DNA from: Pleurodeles waltl
Taxonomy: Eukaryota > Chordata > Amphibia > Caudata > Salamandridae
Assembly (NCBI RefSeq): GCF_031143425.1
Contig: NC_090451.1
Span: 355,330,339-355,394,338 of the forward strand
Length of the DNA: 64,000 nucleotides
Reading direction: 5' to 3'
Shown here: positions 33,243 to 45,654 of the stretch, one piece after another
How the letters are laid out: every line of letters begins with the position of its first letter
How positions within the stretch are numbered: the first letter of the stretch is position 1
The notes under the pieces: generated by a model
Told to the model about the DNA's origin: nothing
Databases searched by the model: none
Seen by the model: the letters and a program-made list of their open reading frames with translations, nothing else
Translations under genes and position numbers: made by a program

Positions 33243-34528
33243 GAACAATTGTTAGGTTGTTTTTTTTTTGGGGTGGGTCTGCTACTGTTGAGCTCTAAAA
33301 CCAGGAAACACTGCAAGTAAGTTTTATTCAGCTATGTAATTGTTTCCCACCATGCCACTCTCAAGAATGCACGTGGGACATGACATACAACACTGCCAAC
33401 ATAACCATCACTTTAGATGTGTACAGGACATAGAGAGCATAGATTTCAACAAAGCAGCACACATGGGCATAGTGCGCACAGTGCTCTGTGGTTCACTGGC
33501 CTATAGGGTACTAAGTATGGTTGTTAGTAATCGGGTGTACTTTCTACATTGGATCATTCCTTACTCGCACTAAATAAAAGGGACATTGGGAAGATCATGG
33601 AGGTAAATAAAGTGCCACCGGCTAAAGAGTTTTCAGGAGGCTGCTTCCCAGGTGTAGAAAGGTAACACAAAAGGGTGCTCTGTGCTTTCATTTCATGACT
33701 AGCTTTTAGTTTCGAGTCTTGTTCTGTTAACTCACACAACTAACTACAACTTGACAGCACTGTGGGCCAAGGTCGAATGGGTAGAACCAATGTCAAGCAT
33801 ACTATTCACGTGGCAAAAAAATCAACATGTGAAGCAGTACTGCCGGTCAATGTAATCACTAGCAGGCAGTCTTCATGCAGGCACTCCCACAAGCACACAT
33901 TCACTCAGCAGCAATATGCGGAGCTATGGATATCACACAGGTCTGTATGCAGCATACTTACACCCACCCATTCATGCAACACCTTAATGCGGTGCAACTT
34001 GTATCTGGCAGGACAACTGGTAGCACAATGGAGAGCCCCCGCCCCGAACCCTCCTCCACCATCTGTCTCACCCTGACTACCCCACACCCACAAATAGAAA
34101 GATTCCACCCTCCCCAAACTCTCTGACAGTCACACTTAGATATGGTCCCATGGAATAAGGTGGGAAGTAAGTAGCAGGACTGATTAGGAGGCAGCTGACA
34201 AACAAAAGGAGGTTGGCCACCACTCAGGACTTAACCCACAGGATCCGTAGCAGAAGTGGCAGAGGGAACTAGTTTGTTCAATTAAAGGATTCCATAACAT
34301 GCCTTTCAGCGACAACCAGTTCTGCGAAGCACCAGGGGAGGAACAAAGGGGTCACATGTTTCCGATTGCTCTTGAAAGTGTTCCTCCAGCCCAGTCAATT
34401 ACTCTCGACACCCAGGCCCGGTCAATACTACTGGGCACATGCTGTTGTTGGGGCCGAGTAAGCAGAGGGCAGGTAGTTCGCCTCTCAGAAGGGCCCAAAA
34501 GGAATAATAGATGAAGATGGGAATGTAG
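33243..34528. other. No gene recognised
   Basis: Unique-looking DNA with short frames on both strands; none has splice-site support or a known motif. Confidence 0.4.
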
Positions 34529-34825
34529 AGTAGGAAGCTGGCCCGGTGTGTGGTGGACACCTATGGTGTTGGCCCCTTATAACATGTCCAGACAACCCCT
34601 ATAAGTGAATGTAGGCAGTGCCTAGGAAGCCAGGGTTCTCTAGAGGTAGCTGTAGATGAGCAGCCAAGACATGAAAAGCTTATGCAATACCCCAATAGCC
34701 ACACAGCAACTTATCACACATGAAAGGAACCACACAGTGCTACAAAAATAAAGGAACCTTAATACAGTAACATCACACTAGATTACTTATGGTCAGTCCC
34801 CCTAACTTGAGGTAAGTATACTATA

Positions 34826-34995
34826 TATATATACACACACACACACACACATACATACATACACATATATATATACACATACATACACATACATATATAT
34901 ATATATACACATACATATATATATATACACATACATACATATATATACACATACATACATACTCATAGATACACACACACACACACACACACACA
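34826..34995. repeat. TA/CA/ATAC microsatellite
   Basis: Mixed (TA)n, (CA)n and (CATA)n runs inside LTR-like unit 2. It is absent from units 1 and 3 and accounts for part of the extra length. Confidence 0.95.
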
Positions 34996-37475
34996 ATAGC
35001 AATCGGGAATTAGCATATAAAAACAAGCATTGGCAAGAAACGTAGAAAGTAGTGATGGCCCCAGGGGAGGGCCAAACCATATACTAAAATGGTGGAATGT
35101 GAAGTGAGTTCCCCCACCCAAAAGAATTGAGTAGTTGGAGGAGAGCTGAAAGAATTAAGGACCCAAGAGGTGAGTACCTGAGTGACCCCCAGGGACTAGG
35201 AGAGCAGAGGTAAATACCTGGTCTTCCCCTAGGACTAACAAGTAGAGTTAGAAAATGGATTGTGCAAGAACAGGACCAGACCAGAGGAAACCAAAGATGG
35301 ATTCTGGAAGTTGAGGACCTGCAAAAGAAGGGGACAGAGTCCATTCCATGATGGTGTCCAGTCGGGGCAGGAGTCACTATTCACCCTTCTGTGGATAAGG
35401 TTCCAGGTCGATGGGGAAAGAAGACCAGCTGTGGAGCCCAGGGACAGCAGAGTAGTCCTTGGAGCGGTGCAGATAGTGTTCCACGTTGGTCGTCGGGTCA
35501 AGGATGGTCAGTGGTTTAGGAGATCCACCCACAACCCTTGGCAAATGCAAGAAAAAGCAAAAGAAGAGTTGCAAGGCTGAAGAGGACCAGCAAGGTCCAG
35601 GGGACATGATCCTTGGAGGGGAGTCCGGGCTAACCTTCAGCAGTTGGGAGAGCCAGCAAAGCACCTGCCCCCCCAAGGAAACCCACTGGCAGCAGGCACA
35701 GTAAGTTGCAGCAAGGCAAAATCAGCACACCTAGAGAGGAGTCCCACATCACTGGAGCAGCAGAGAGGAAACTGTCCTTGGCAGGATAAAGTGCTGGAGG
35801 CTGTGGTTACTCAGAGCCTGAAGATCCCCATGGAGCAGGAGTCAACAAGCCTTGGTTGCTCAAGAGTCGCAGTGCACAGGGTTACTGACCTGCATGGAGA
35901 GTCAAGGGCTCACAGTCTCCCAAGTTGAACAGCTGGCAGAGAGGACCAAGGGGACCACTCCAGACCACCACCTGTGATGCAGGATCCACACGGTTCCAGA
36001 GGAGAGCAGATTCATGCAGCCGGTCGTCATTACTGTAGGTGTCTGCAGAAGCAGGGGAGTGACTTCCTTCACTCCAAGAGAGATTCCTTCTGGTTTCCTA
36101 GTGCAACTGAAGTCCTGCCGACCCCAGAGGATGCACAGCCGGAGAAATGTTGCAGTTGCTGGAAGGAGCCGGAGAAACAAAGTTGCAAGGGGAGGTAATC
36201 TCAGGAGTTGTAGTCTTGTCTGATCCAGACGTTTCCAGTTGGGGTTCCAGTGGCCATGAGCAGAAGTAAACCATGTATGTAAGTCCTTGTGGAATCTTGC
36301 ACGTTGATTCTGGGGACCCACCTGCAAGGGAGTCCTGAAATAGCCCTAAAAAGGTGGTTTGGTCACCTTGCATGGTGACCACTTATCAGGAGAGGTCTCT
36401 AATGTCACCTGCCTGACCTGGCCACTGAGATGCTCCAAGGGCCCAAAGCACATCTTGGTTTCAAGACAGCAGAATTGAGTGGTCACCTGAAGGAGTACTG
36501 GGCACCTCCCATGGGGTGGTAATGGACAGGGGAGTGGTCACTCTACTTTGTCCAGTGTCGTGCCAGAGTGGCAACCAGGGGTCCCTGGACTGGTGCAAAC
36601 CTGTTTATGAAAGGAGGGCACCAAATGTCCCCCTCAAAGCAGATCAGTGGCTTGGGGAGCCTACATCTCCCAATCCTTGTAACACCTATTTCCAAGGGAG
36701 AGGGTGTTGCCTCCCTCTCCCACAGGAAATCCTTTGTTCTGCCTTCCCCTGCTTGAGCTGGTCAAGCAGCACGAGGGCAGAAACCTATATGAGGGGTGGT
36801 GGTAGCGCAGGTTCCCCAGAAAACCCTAGAAAACCAGTAGGAGCGATACTGGGGGGTCCTCTAAGCAGCCCCCAGACTGCATGGAATCAGGCAGCCAATA
36901 CTGGCAACAGTACTGGGGTATGGTTCCAACATATTTGATACCAAATTTGCCCAGGTTCGGAGTTACCATTATGCATCTGGACACAGGTAGTGACCTCAGT
37001 CATGTACATGGGTAAAATGGCTTCCCCGAACTTACAAAGTCCAGTGCAAGGGACCTGGGGTTCGTAAGGGCACCTCTGCTCATGCAGGAATGCTCTCACA
37101 CACAGGGGCCTGGCCCCTGCCCTCTTTGCTAGGAGGGCAGACCATAGTGGTGACTTACAGTGACCTGTGGTCCATGCACCTTTTTACACAGACTGCAATG
37201 GAGGCCTTCAGACACATTTTGCATGGGCTCCCATGGGTGGCACAATTCATGCTGCAGCCCACGGGGGACCCCTAGTGTCCCAATGCCCTGGGTTCCCAAG
37301 TACCATATACTAGAGACTCATAAAGGGACACCAGTATGCCAATTGTGGAGTGCACAAAAGTCCTAGGCAACCAAATTTGGAGAGAGAGAGCACAATCATT
37401 GGGGTCCTGGTTAGCAGGATCCCAGTGAAAGCAGTCTAAGCACACGGATAGCAGGCGAAAAGTGTGTGTTTGGTT

Positions 37476-37493
37476 TGGGGGGGGGGGGGGGGG
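37476..37493. repeat. Poly-G tract
   Basis: A run of about 18 G near the 3' end of LTR-like unit 2; position approximate. Confidence 0.8.
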
Positions 37494-37628
37494 AGTGGGG
37501 GGTAAACATGCCAAAAATAGTGACTTTCCTACATATTGCAGGGGAGCTTCTCTGAAGGTAAAGGCGCCCCGTCAGGTGTACGTTGATCAGAGTTGTACCC
37601 AGGCAATCCTGGTACATCGTCTGGTGTG

Positions 37629-37972
37629 CAATGCTATGAATAGCACCAGACAGTTCCAGCTTCACACAACGATGAGTTGCAAATTCCGTGCTTCCCTGGA
37701 AATGAGGCACATCACCCAGTGCTCGTTGATATGGTTTACACCAGACAATTCCGATCAATTACAATTAAGTTACTAATCCTGTGCCTGCTGAGAAGTGAGG
37801 TACAATGCCTGATGCACGTTGATATGAGTTGCACCAGGCAGTTCCAATCACACAGAATCAAAAAATGCAAATTCGGTGCCTCCCTGGAAATGAGACAATG
37901 CCCAGTTCGCATTGATACAGGTCGCACCAGACAGTCCTGGTGCCACACACAGGCACAAGTTCAGTAGTGCCC
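37629..37972. repeat. 93-94-bp tandem repeat, about 3.7 copies
   Basis: GTTGATA...CACCAGACAGTTCC anchors recur at 37723, 37817 and 37910 (CATTGAT in the last), with an initial degenerate unit near 37629. Each unit also has a CTCCCTGGAAATGAG-like block. It starts about 95 bp after the end of LTR-like unit 2. Confidence 0.8.
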
Positions 37973-38899
37973 CACAAGGTAGAATGAGGCACTACTACGG
38001 TTACGCCCCCATCGCCGAGGGTCGCAACCTGTGAATCGGACACCGCACGCAATGAGCATGCAGTCGAGGTGATGCACAGAGAGATGCAGCATGACTGACA
38101 AAGCAGGTCGCGTGGCGCCCCACAACCAGTGAATCCACTCACCATCAACAAGATGCTTTTGTGTGCTGAGGCCCCACAATGCAGGGGTCACTCCTTGGAC
38201 AGGGCAATGCTTTTGGGGCTCCGCTCAAGGCAATCCGGTCTTCAGGCACAATTCTTAGTTTCACATTCACTTCGCGTTTTCAGTTGGAATCCAGCAGGTG
38301 ATGTGTGCACTTATGAGGGCATCACTCTCCAGGTGTCACAAGCAGACTGAGTGGTTCCCTCATGGGAGGTCATTAAAGTTACTGAGACCTTCACAAGAGA
38401 ACAGGGGGCAAGCCAACAAAAGCCATTGGAGAGCACACTTCAGGGTGCTACACAGCAGCAGGCAGTCTGCCCAGGCCAGCCACGATTCGGGAAGGGGGCA
38501 AGGTCCCTTCTTAGGGTAGTAATCGTCCTTGTGCACAACAGATTCCCCTGGCAGTGAGCACCACGCAGACCAGGTTATCCAGCCCCACGTCCCTGCAAGT
38601 GTATCTCTACACTGCTGCAGTATGGCACCAGTAGTTCTACTGTAATGTGCTTTTGGAGTTGGGGGTGTTTCAAAGGTTCTTCCTTTGAACCACAGATGTC
38701 ACCCCTAAATTTCAGTCCAGTTTGCCATAGGGCCATGGAATGCAGTTCTCAATCTATAGGCGGGGGGTCAGGGAGGCATGCAAAAGGGTAGACAAGACGC
38801 GTGCCTGAGAGTCTCCTGCTAACCTTTGCATAATCGTTCGGCATTCTGGCCCTAAATCCTGCTTTGGATTCCAGTATCTGACTGTGCATTATCCTTCAA
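37973..38899. other. GC-rich DNA of unknown origin
   Basis: No protein motif. The composition resembles the GC-rich cores of the LTR-like units, so it may be a further partial copy, but no terminus was identified. Confidence 0.35.
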
Positions 38900-40089
38900 T
38901 AATACCCCATCCCAAAAAAACAAAAGCAGCCACCCGGGACAGGGATGCTGCAGGCTTGTGGTGATAGGGACTCCTTGTGGTGGGCTAGGATGCCGAAAGA
39001 GCATCAGACTCTGCGACCAACTAGTTGGCGTGGGGCCCCCAATCCCAGGGGCTATCTTTATTAAACTGGCAGAACCCACTTCTGGACATCAGAGGCAGTC
39101 AGATTCGGGCTGTGCAGTTCTGTGGAGCAAATGCGGTGGAGATGCAGCCTCTTTTACATTGAGGTCCACTCTTGCATGCTGCATCAGCTCGGACTGCAGA
39201 GGGGAGCAGTGGTGCAGTAAGCCTTGGTTGGGGGCTGCAGAGAGAGGCTCTGGGGGTTGCTGGTGTGGCTTCTTCCGATGGCCTGCTCGTCTCCTCACAG
39301 CTGATCCCATGGCATCTCCACCATGAGGAACTACACCATGCAGCAGACATGCTCGCTGCCCCAGAGACCAGCCAAGTTGTGGGATTTACAGAGAAGGGGA
39401 GCGGACCTTTGGCTCCGCACTAATCTGCAGCGTGTGTGGGGTGGCATAGGCCTCTGGGGAAGATTCCTTGGGCGGCGAGCCCCAGTGGATCCCAGTGGCC
39501 ACTACATTCCAGGGGAGAGAGTGGCAGCCTGCAATTGGACAGGTTTGCCTTGGCAGCACATCTTGGCGAGCTGCTGGGCTGTCAGGTTGCTTGGTGGAGT
39601 GGCAGCTTAAGGCTCTGTTGGGGGGGAGGGGGGGAAAGAGGAGAGGGGAGGGGGGGCTGGCATGTAGCAGACAGGAGGTCACCTCCCCCTGCATCTTTAT
39701 TTTCGAAGGCCTCTTCTGGTGGCTGGTCCACCACTCTGCTGTTGTGGCCCGAGCCCTCCACTTCTTAAGAAGGGCCTACACCCAAGCCTTTTGTAGGGGG
39801 AAGACAGGTCAGACCTTTCCCCCTGCCATTAAGGAGTTATTGGCTCTCACTGTTAGCCGTGGGGGTGCTCTCCCTGCTCTCTGAACTATATGCTACAAGA
39901 AGAGGGCCACAGTGGGGAGAACTTGATTGCTGGCGGGCCTGGTTGCCCCCGCAAGAGTAACTGTGAATCTTGTCCACTGCCGCTAAACTAAAAGTATACC
40001 TATGAGAAGGAATAAGCAGACAGGTCCCCCGTAGGGGAAGACTATAAACAGGACACCACACCTTCAGCTGCATCACAGAAGCACACATG

Positions 40090-40790
40090 CCAGGATTCTG
40101 AGCTTTCCGCTGTGGAGCCTTCTAGAGCCGAACTCCTTACAGCTATCCAGGGCTCTAGGGTTGCTCTATAGCAAAATAAAAACACTATGGCCATGGAGGG
40201 CAACCATCTGTGTGCGGACCTCCTCCAAGTGTCCGATAAGATCTAAGCAACGGAGGGTTCAATAGTGATACTCCAGACTGATGTGGCTGCGGAGAAGAGG
40301 CAGGTGGCCTCAGTCACCTCCAAATATGGGGCCCTGGAGGCACGGCTGGCAGGTGCAGAGGGAAGTTTACGCTGCAACAATATACGCCTCCTAGGGTTTT
40401 CGGAACGGGGGGGGAGGGGTTCACCGAACATTTTGAGGAACAGTTGTTTCAAGATATCCTTGAAAAGCCCTCTGATTTGTCCCCCATGTTTGCAGCTGAG
40501 ACAGCACATTGTGCCCTGGTGGCGCCGCCGTGTCCTCGGGCCTCTCTGCAGGCCATAATTGCCTGCATCTTGAATTACAGGACTAGAGATGGCATCCTTT
40601 GCACTGCCAGGGATGCAGTCTCTGAGGTTACACCACTAAAGTACAAGGGGCGGCACAACATTCTTAAAGGTTAAAACCAAGCTTCACTCTCTGGGCTTAC
40701 ATATGTTGTTGTATCCTGCTAAGTTGGGAGTTTTTTTCTGGAGGAAACTCACACTTGATGTGTAGAGGTGGCTGGAGGTCTGGGACAAGA
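40090..40790 (+). pseudogene. L1 no. 3 ORF1 remnant
   Basis: Shifted plus-strand frames read AIQGSRVAL, an alanine/glutamate-rich coiled coil (ILQTDVAAEKRQVAS, then YGALEARLAGAEGSL), the RRM entry CNNIRLLGFSERGG, a proline-rich loop, and IIACILNYRTRDGIL. The C-terminal domain follows with LHSLGLHMLLYPAKLGVFFW near 40685-40740. This is the ORF1p order. Frame breaks near 40260, 40410, 40520 and 40680 inactivate it. Confidence 0.75.
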
Positions 40791-41529
40791 TAACCTGGGG
40801 AAAAATGGGACCATGGATACCCAGATCCAAGGTATCTATTGGGGCAGTCTGCCGCTCATGGAGGTTCCAAGCTGGGGCACCACCAAGGCACGAATGATCC
40901 TTTGAGGAGGCGGGCCATTCTAGAGTGGTTGTGCAGGATGATAGCACCATGGCCCTGACCTCCACCAGTCAACCCATCTTGTCAGACGAACTTGGGCCCA
41001 TCCCGTGGTACCCCGATGATGTAAGCTGACTCTGAGAAGTGATGCTCCACATTCCGGTTATTTGTGGATTTATTATTGTCTATCTTTCTCCCTATGCCAG
41101 GAGGGACCTACTGATTGACTCCCTTACGTGGGTGAGTGCCTTCACAGGGTTGGTTATCATTCGGGACCACCATCTGATGGGTCCACTGGTCATTGTTCTA
41201 TATCATGTGATATAGCAATATGTGGTGTAGTGGTAGGAGATGGTTGGCTAACTGGGGATAAGGCTGTGGTTCCTGACAGCTGGCAATATAATGGATCTGC
41301 AGTATGAAAGGTTGTTGATGTTGTACTGTACATCCGGAGGGGTGGCGTTTTTTTGGGAGAGAGTCGGTATAGTGTGAGATTACGACTCCAGTGTTTGGAG
41401 TTATTTGCTTACTGTTACAGTGCTGGGAAGCAGATGACTGATATGGATATACTCTGGGCAACAAGAGATATGGCAATCAGTGTGGGTGGGACCCTGGGTG
41501 GTAAGGGGTTGGGGAAAACCTGTGCAAAT

Positions 41530-44500
41530 GGCTGATTGGATAAATTTCATCAACTGGAATGTCCGAGGGCTTTGGAATTACTCTAAGCATTATAGGGTTC
41601 ATACATTCCTCAGGCGTCACAAGATCCACATTGCTTGCTTCCAGGAGACTTAAATCATGGGACAGGAAGTACAGAAATTAAGTAAGAGATGGAGGGGCTA
41701 AATATTACCCGCCTCTATCTCTCTCTATTCCAAAGGAGTGCTCATGTGGGTGGCTCCCGCTATCCCCTTTAAACACATCTATAGTGAAGCAGATGTGGAG
41801 TCACTATTCTCAACTCATACGCTATTAATGTTGCCGACGCACACTTCTATGGCAGACTTCAGCGTCTATTAAAGGATATTGTAGGCTCTCCTATACTTTG
41901 GGTAGAAGATTAACTGCATCCTGAATGGAGAGTTGGATAGGCACCCACCCAACGGGGGCACCACACCACATATGGTGGATTCACTGCAGGCTACGATGCA
42001 TAACTTAGGTCTCCTGGATGGCTGGGTTGCACTATATCCCAGGAGGAGTGAGCAATCTTGCCACTCCCTGACCCATGGAACCTACAGCCAGCTGGATCAT
42101 TTTTTGATTGTGGTGGTCTTTATCATGCCAGGATCCATGCAGTAACACAACTGGGGCGGTTACTCTCAGGTCATGCTCCTTTGTTATTGACCTTATTCTG
42201 GGGTAACTTCTTCCAACATTATAAATTGGAGATATTATTGGATGCAGCATGCCATGAAACTTTGGTAAAATCCTTAGAAGCTTACCTGGCAATACATTGG
42301 GGTACTATGGACACTAGGGTGGTTGAATGGGAAGCCCTTTAGGCAGTGGTCAGAGAAGAATGCATAGGCACAGTTTGTGGGATGCGTAGGCGTAAGACAG
42401 CAGATCCTAAAACATAAGAGAAATGATTAGCGGAGCACCAAAGACATGAAGTGACCTCAGTTGAAGCTTGTGCTGCCCTGCTGGGGATTTGAAGGGACAT
42501 GCATACATTTTGAGATATTCTAGACAAGGCCACATGTATATCCTAATGTCAGCTACTACATAGGGAGGGCGACAAATCGGGCAGGCTACTGGCCTGGATT
42601 CTCTGGCATGAGCAGGAGATCCGTCCCATTTTGGGCATCTGGAATGTACACTGGGAGCTGCAGACCAGTAGGCAGGCTATTCTGGTTACCTTCCTTGAAC
42701 ACTTCAGGGTGGTGTACGGGATGGGCCCGGCAGGCCCTGAGGGGGCGGTAGATCAATTCTTGACACAGGTGAATTTACGTCAATTACGATAGGGTCACAT
42801 ACTAGTCTTGGAAGAGAATATCCATTGAGGAACCGAGTATTAGGGGGGGAGGGGGGGAACAGGTTCCCGATGAATTTTACCAGTCCTATGGCACCCTTCT
42901 CTCAGGGAGAAACTGCTGGAGGTCTTCGTGGAGGGGAAAGATCAGGGACTCCTGACGGAGTCCTTACAAGAGTGCATTGTTTGCACCATGTTAAAGCCGG
43001 GTAATGAGCCGGCCAAATCGTCCTCCTATAAACCCCTCACCATGCTCAATTCAGACTTCGATATTATGTAAACTGCTAGCGTCTCTGCTACAGGTAGTGG
43101 TCCCAGATTTGATGGCTGATTACCAGTGTGGCTTTATGCTTGCATGAAGTACCTCCCAAAATTTAAACAGGCTGGTAAATGTTCTCATGACACTATTGGG
43201 AAAGATGAGGAGATGGTGTTAGTCTCGCTCAACCTCGAGAAAGCATTTAACACAGTAGAATGGGATTATTTGATGGCCATCTTGAGGGGCATGGGATTAG
43301 AGCCTAATTATTGCACCTGGGTGCAGCTTCTATACACTAAGCCCTCTATTTGTATCAGGGTGGGAGGCAACCTTTCGGAGCCATGGCAGGTTGGAGTGGA
43401 ACTAGGCAGGGTTGCCCTTATCGCCTCTCTGCGATCGAGCCCCTTCTGTTATTGCTACACAGTGAATTGGAACGCTGGGGGATTTGTGTGAGTGATATCA
43501 CACACATCGTGTCCCTGTATGTGGATGATGCATTAGTATATGTTCATTTCCCAGCTGAATCAGTTCCGTTCCTAATGCAATTGCTGAGAGATTATGGTCA
43601 GGTCTCCGGCTTAAAAGTGAGCATTCCCAAATCACACCTATTCCCTCTCGAGGGGCTATTTTGGAAACCCCTTGAACAGATATTGGACATGGGGCTCTGC
43701 TGGGAGACAGTTTCAGGTACCTGGGGATATGAGTCACACACACTGAAGCAAAACATAAGCTCAGAAATGCAGATAGGGTAGTAAAGGGTCTTGAGAACTC
43801 AACTGCATTCTGGAACACGCTCCCTCTTTCTCTGATGGGTAGAGCAGCAATTGCAAAAACTGTTTTCCTCCCACACTGTCTATACCTAGTCCAAAACTCA
43901 CTTTACTCACTTGAGACAAGGATTTTTAAGAAGTTGGGCGGATTGTTGATTTCCCTAGTGTGGGCAAGGAAGACGCAGCAGGGTGGTGCTAGAAGTCCTC
44001 AAGAGGGATTATGGTGGATGGGGGTGGGGTGGCTAGCTGTCCCCAACATACAACTTTATTACTATGCAGCTCATGTTACCAGACAACTGGGAGAAGAGAT
44101 TATTGGGGACACTAGCATGGGAGACACCCTGGTATGGCTATTGATGTGAGGGGGCAGATCGGAACACCCTGTGCCACATATAGCAACAAACACGGCCACT
44201 ATCTGGTAACAGGTGGTCCAGAGGGCTCTTTGTAGAGCCCCAATTAGCAGGTACTTGTACTTACGGAACATTGCAGCCTTTCATGGTATAGGCTCAGACA
44301 TGTCTACGGAACTCTGGAGGGTGGGGGGGTGGGGGGGGGGGGGGGATGTCAAGTAGTGGGTGATCTCTACCCCGGTTAGACTTATCACTTTCCAGGATGC
44401 CCAGGAATCCTTTGAGTTGGGCCCCAGTCAATTCTTACAGTAAGCTAAATTAGAGTGTGTGACAAGGGAGATACGGACTGATTTCCCCACAGCTCCACTG

Positions 44501-44960
44501 CCTATGGAGATATTGGGAGGACTCAGACAGGGGAGGGCCAGCATCTAATCAAGTTATTTAATTGGGCCATTAGGGGAAACATGAGTATAACTCCATTGGT
44601 GGCCGTCAGGGCCTGGGAACAGAACATGAGGGAACCGATAGCTGATTGAACATGTGTATCCGGCCTAGTACACACAGTGTCGTGCAACCATAGGTTTAAA
44701 TTGCTGCACTTCCACTTCCTACATCGCACCTATATTACAACCTACAAGATAAACAGGATAGATCCCTCAAAGGTGCTGAATGTGCACATTGTGGGGTAAT
44801 AAGTGCCACCTTCTAGTCCATTTTGAGTCAAGTGGTGCCTCATATTGAGGAAGATACTGGACTGGTCATTAGCTTCACACCCCTTGTTTATTGGGAGCCG
44901 TGAACAAGCCCAAAGGTTGGAGAATCCCATACAATCTCAACAAACTACCCCTTGTCTTGG
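41530..44960 (+). pseudogene. L1 no. 3 ORF2 remnant (EN-RT)
   Basis: The frame opens at 41530 with MADWINFINWNVRGLWN and IACFQET, the APE endonuclease start, and meets a stop at 41650. Endonuclease continuation includes RLLSGHAPLLLTLFW (42150-42190) and GTMDTRVVEWEAL (to 42342). RT shows LVSLNLEKAFNTVEWDYL (43220-43275), GTRQGCPY (about 43401-43424) and YVDD (43518-43529), an Ala-to-Val change from the usual YADD. YGQVSGLKVSIPKSHLFP and a LMGRAAIAKTVFLPHCLYL-like segment follow, then LISLVWARK with VGWLAVPNIQLYYYAAHV (about 43950-44075). The C-terminal domain is only a trace near 44810-44960. There are many stops. Confidence 0.85.
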
Positions 44961-45654
44961 CGAAACAGTCTGCAGGTTCCTCGATGGCTGGGCGACAGTG
45001 TGGGGAGCAGCAGAAGAGCAGTGCATAAGAATGATCCAATCTGATGTTAGGAAGGCAGTGTAAATCATGCATGGAGCACAGCTGTTGGCTGAGTTTACCA
45101 GGGATGTGGATTCAAACACTAAGAGCAACTCTGATGGAGCAGAGTGACTACCTTCTGTGATGAAACTACAAGTAAACATTTGACAACCAGGTAAGATAAC
45201 ATGATGTTTTCACATTGCTATGCCACTGGTCTTGGTTCCTTCACTGACCCACTCCAATAAATTTATACTCTATACTGATGTCACTTTGATGGCCACTATG
45301 AAAGTACTCATATCTAGAACTATTTATAATATGTACATCAGAAGAGAAAAATGTGCTTCTGTCAACCGGCACTGTAGGTTATAATGTACAGTTTGATTAA
45401 AATCAATAAAATACAGTTTAAAAAAATAATCTTTAGTGGGGTCATGATCTGGCACACAGAGGCCATGAATCAAAACCTTTCAGTCTAATTTATCCAGCCC
45501 CTCAAATGTCAGAGGTCTGTTCCAGTTGCGTGCCCATTGTTTATGGCTGTCGCTGGGGAATGCACAGATTTGCTATCCCAACCTTCTGTGCAGACTGGAG
45601 CCAGGTCCAAAGGCACACAATGAACGTTAGAGCTGAGAAATGCCCACTTTCTGG

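Larger units (their letters stand above)
34529..37533. mobile_element. Long LTR-like unit 2 (about 3005 bp)
   Basis: Left end AGTAGGAAGCTGGCC (TG expected, AG seen) and right end TTTCCTACA. Blocks collinear with unit 3 at 60122-62922 include GACAGGGGAGTGGTCAC-like, CTGGCAC, TAACACCTATTTCCAAGGGA, GAAATCCTTTGTTCTGCCTT and GTACCATATACTAGA, then CCTGGTTAGCAGGATCCCAG and GTAAACATGCC near the end. AATAAAGG near 34748 lies in the same relative place as in unit 3. No ORF with a recognisable domain was found. The flanking pentamers (TGTAG and TATTG) do not match, so one boundary may be wrong or the unit recombined. Confidence 0.55.
38900..45430 (+). mobile_element. L1 no. 3, degenerate
   Basis: Plus-strand order: GC-rich presumed 5' UTR (about 38900-40080), ORF1 remnant (40090-40790), ORF2 remnant (41530-44960), 3' UTR and an A-rich tail with AATAAAATACAG then AAAAAAATAA (45408-45430). 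The left limit is approximate because the 5' end does not show the CAAGATGGCGG start and no target duplication was found. Confidence 0.7.

Noticed and set aside
33554..33739. Possible exon on the minus strand
   Set aside because: A GTAAGG follows, but the acceptor is poor and the peptide does not resemble the Tudor-like exons.
34802..35080. Cys/Tyr/Val-rich minus-strand ORF
   Set aside because: Translation of a TA/CA microsatellite.
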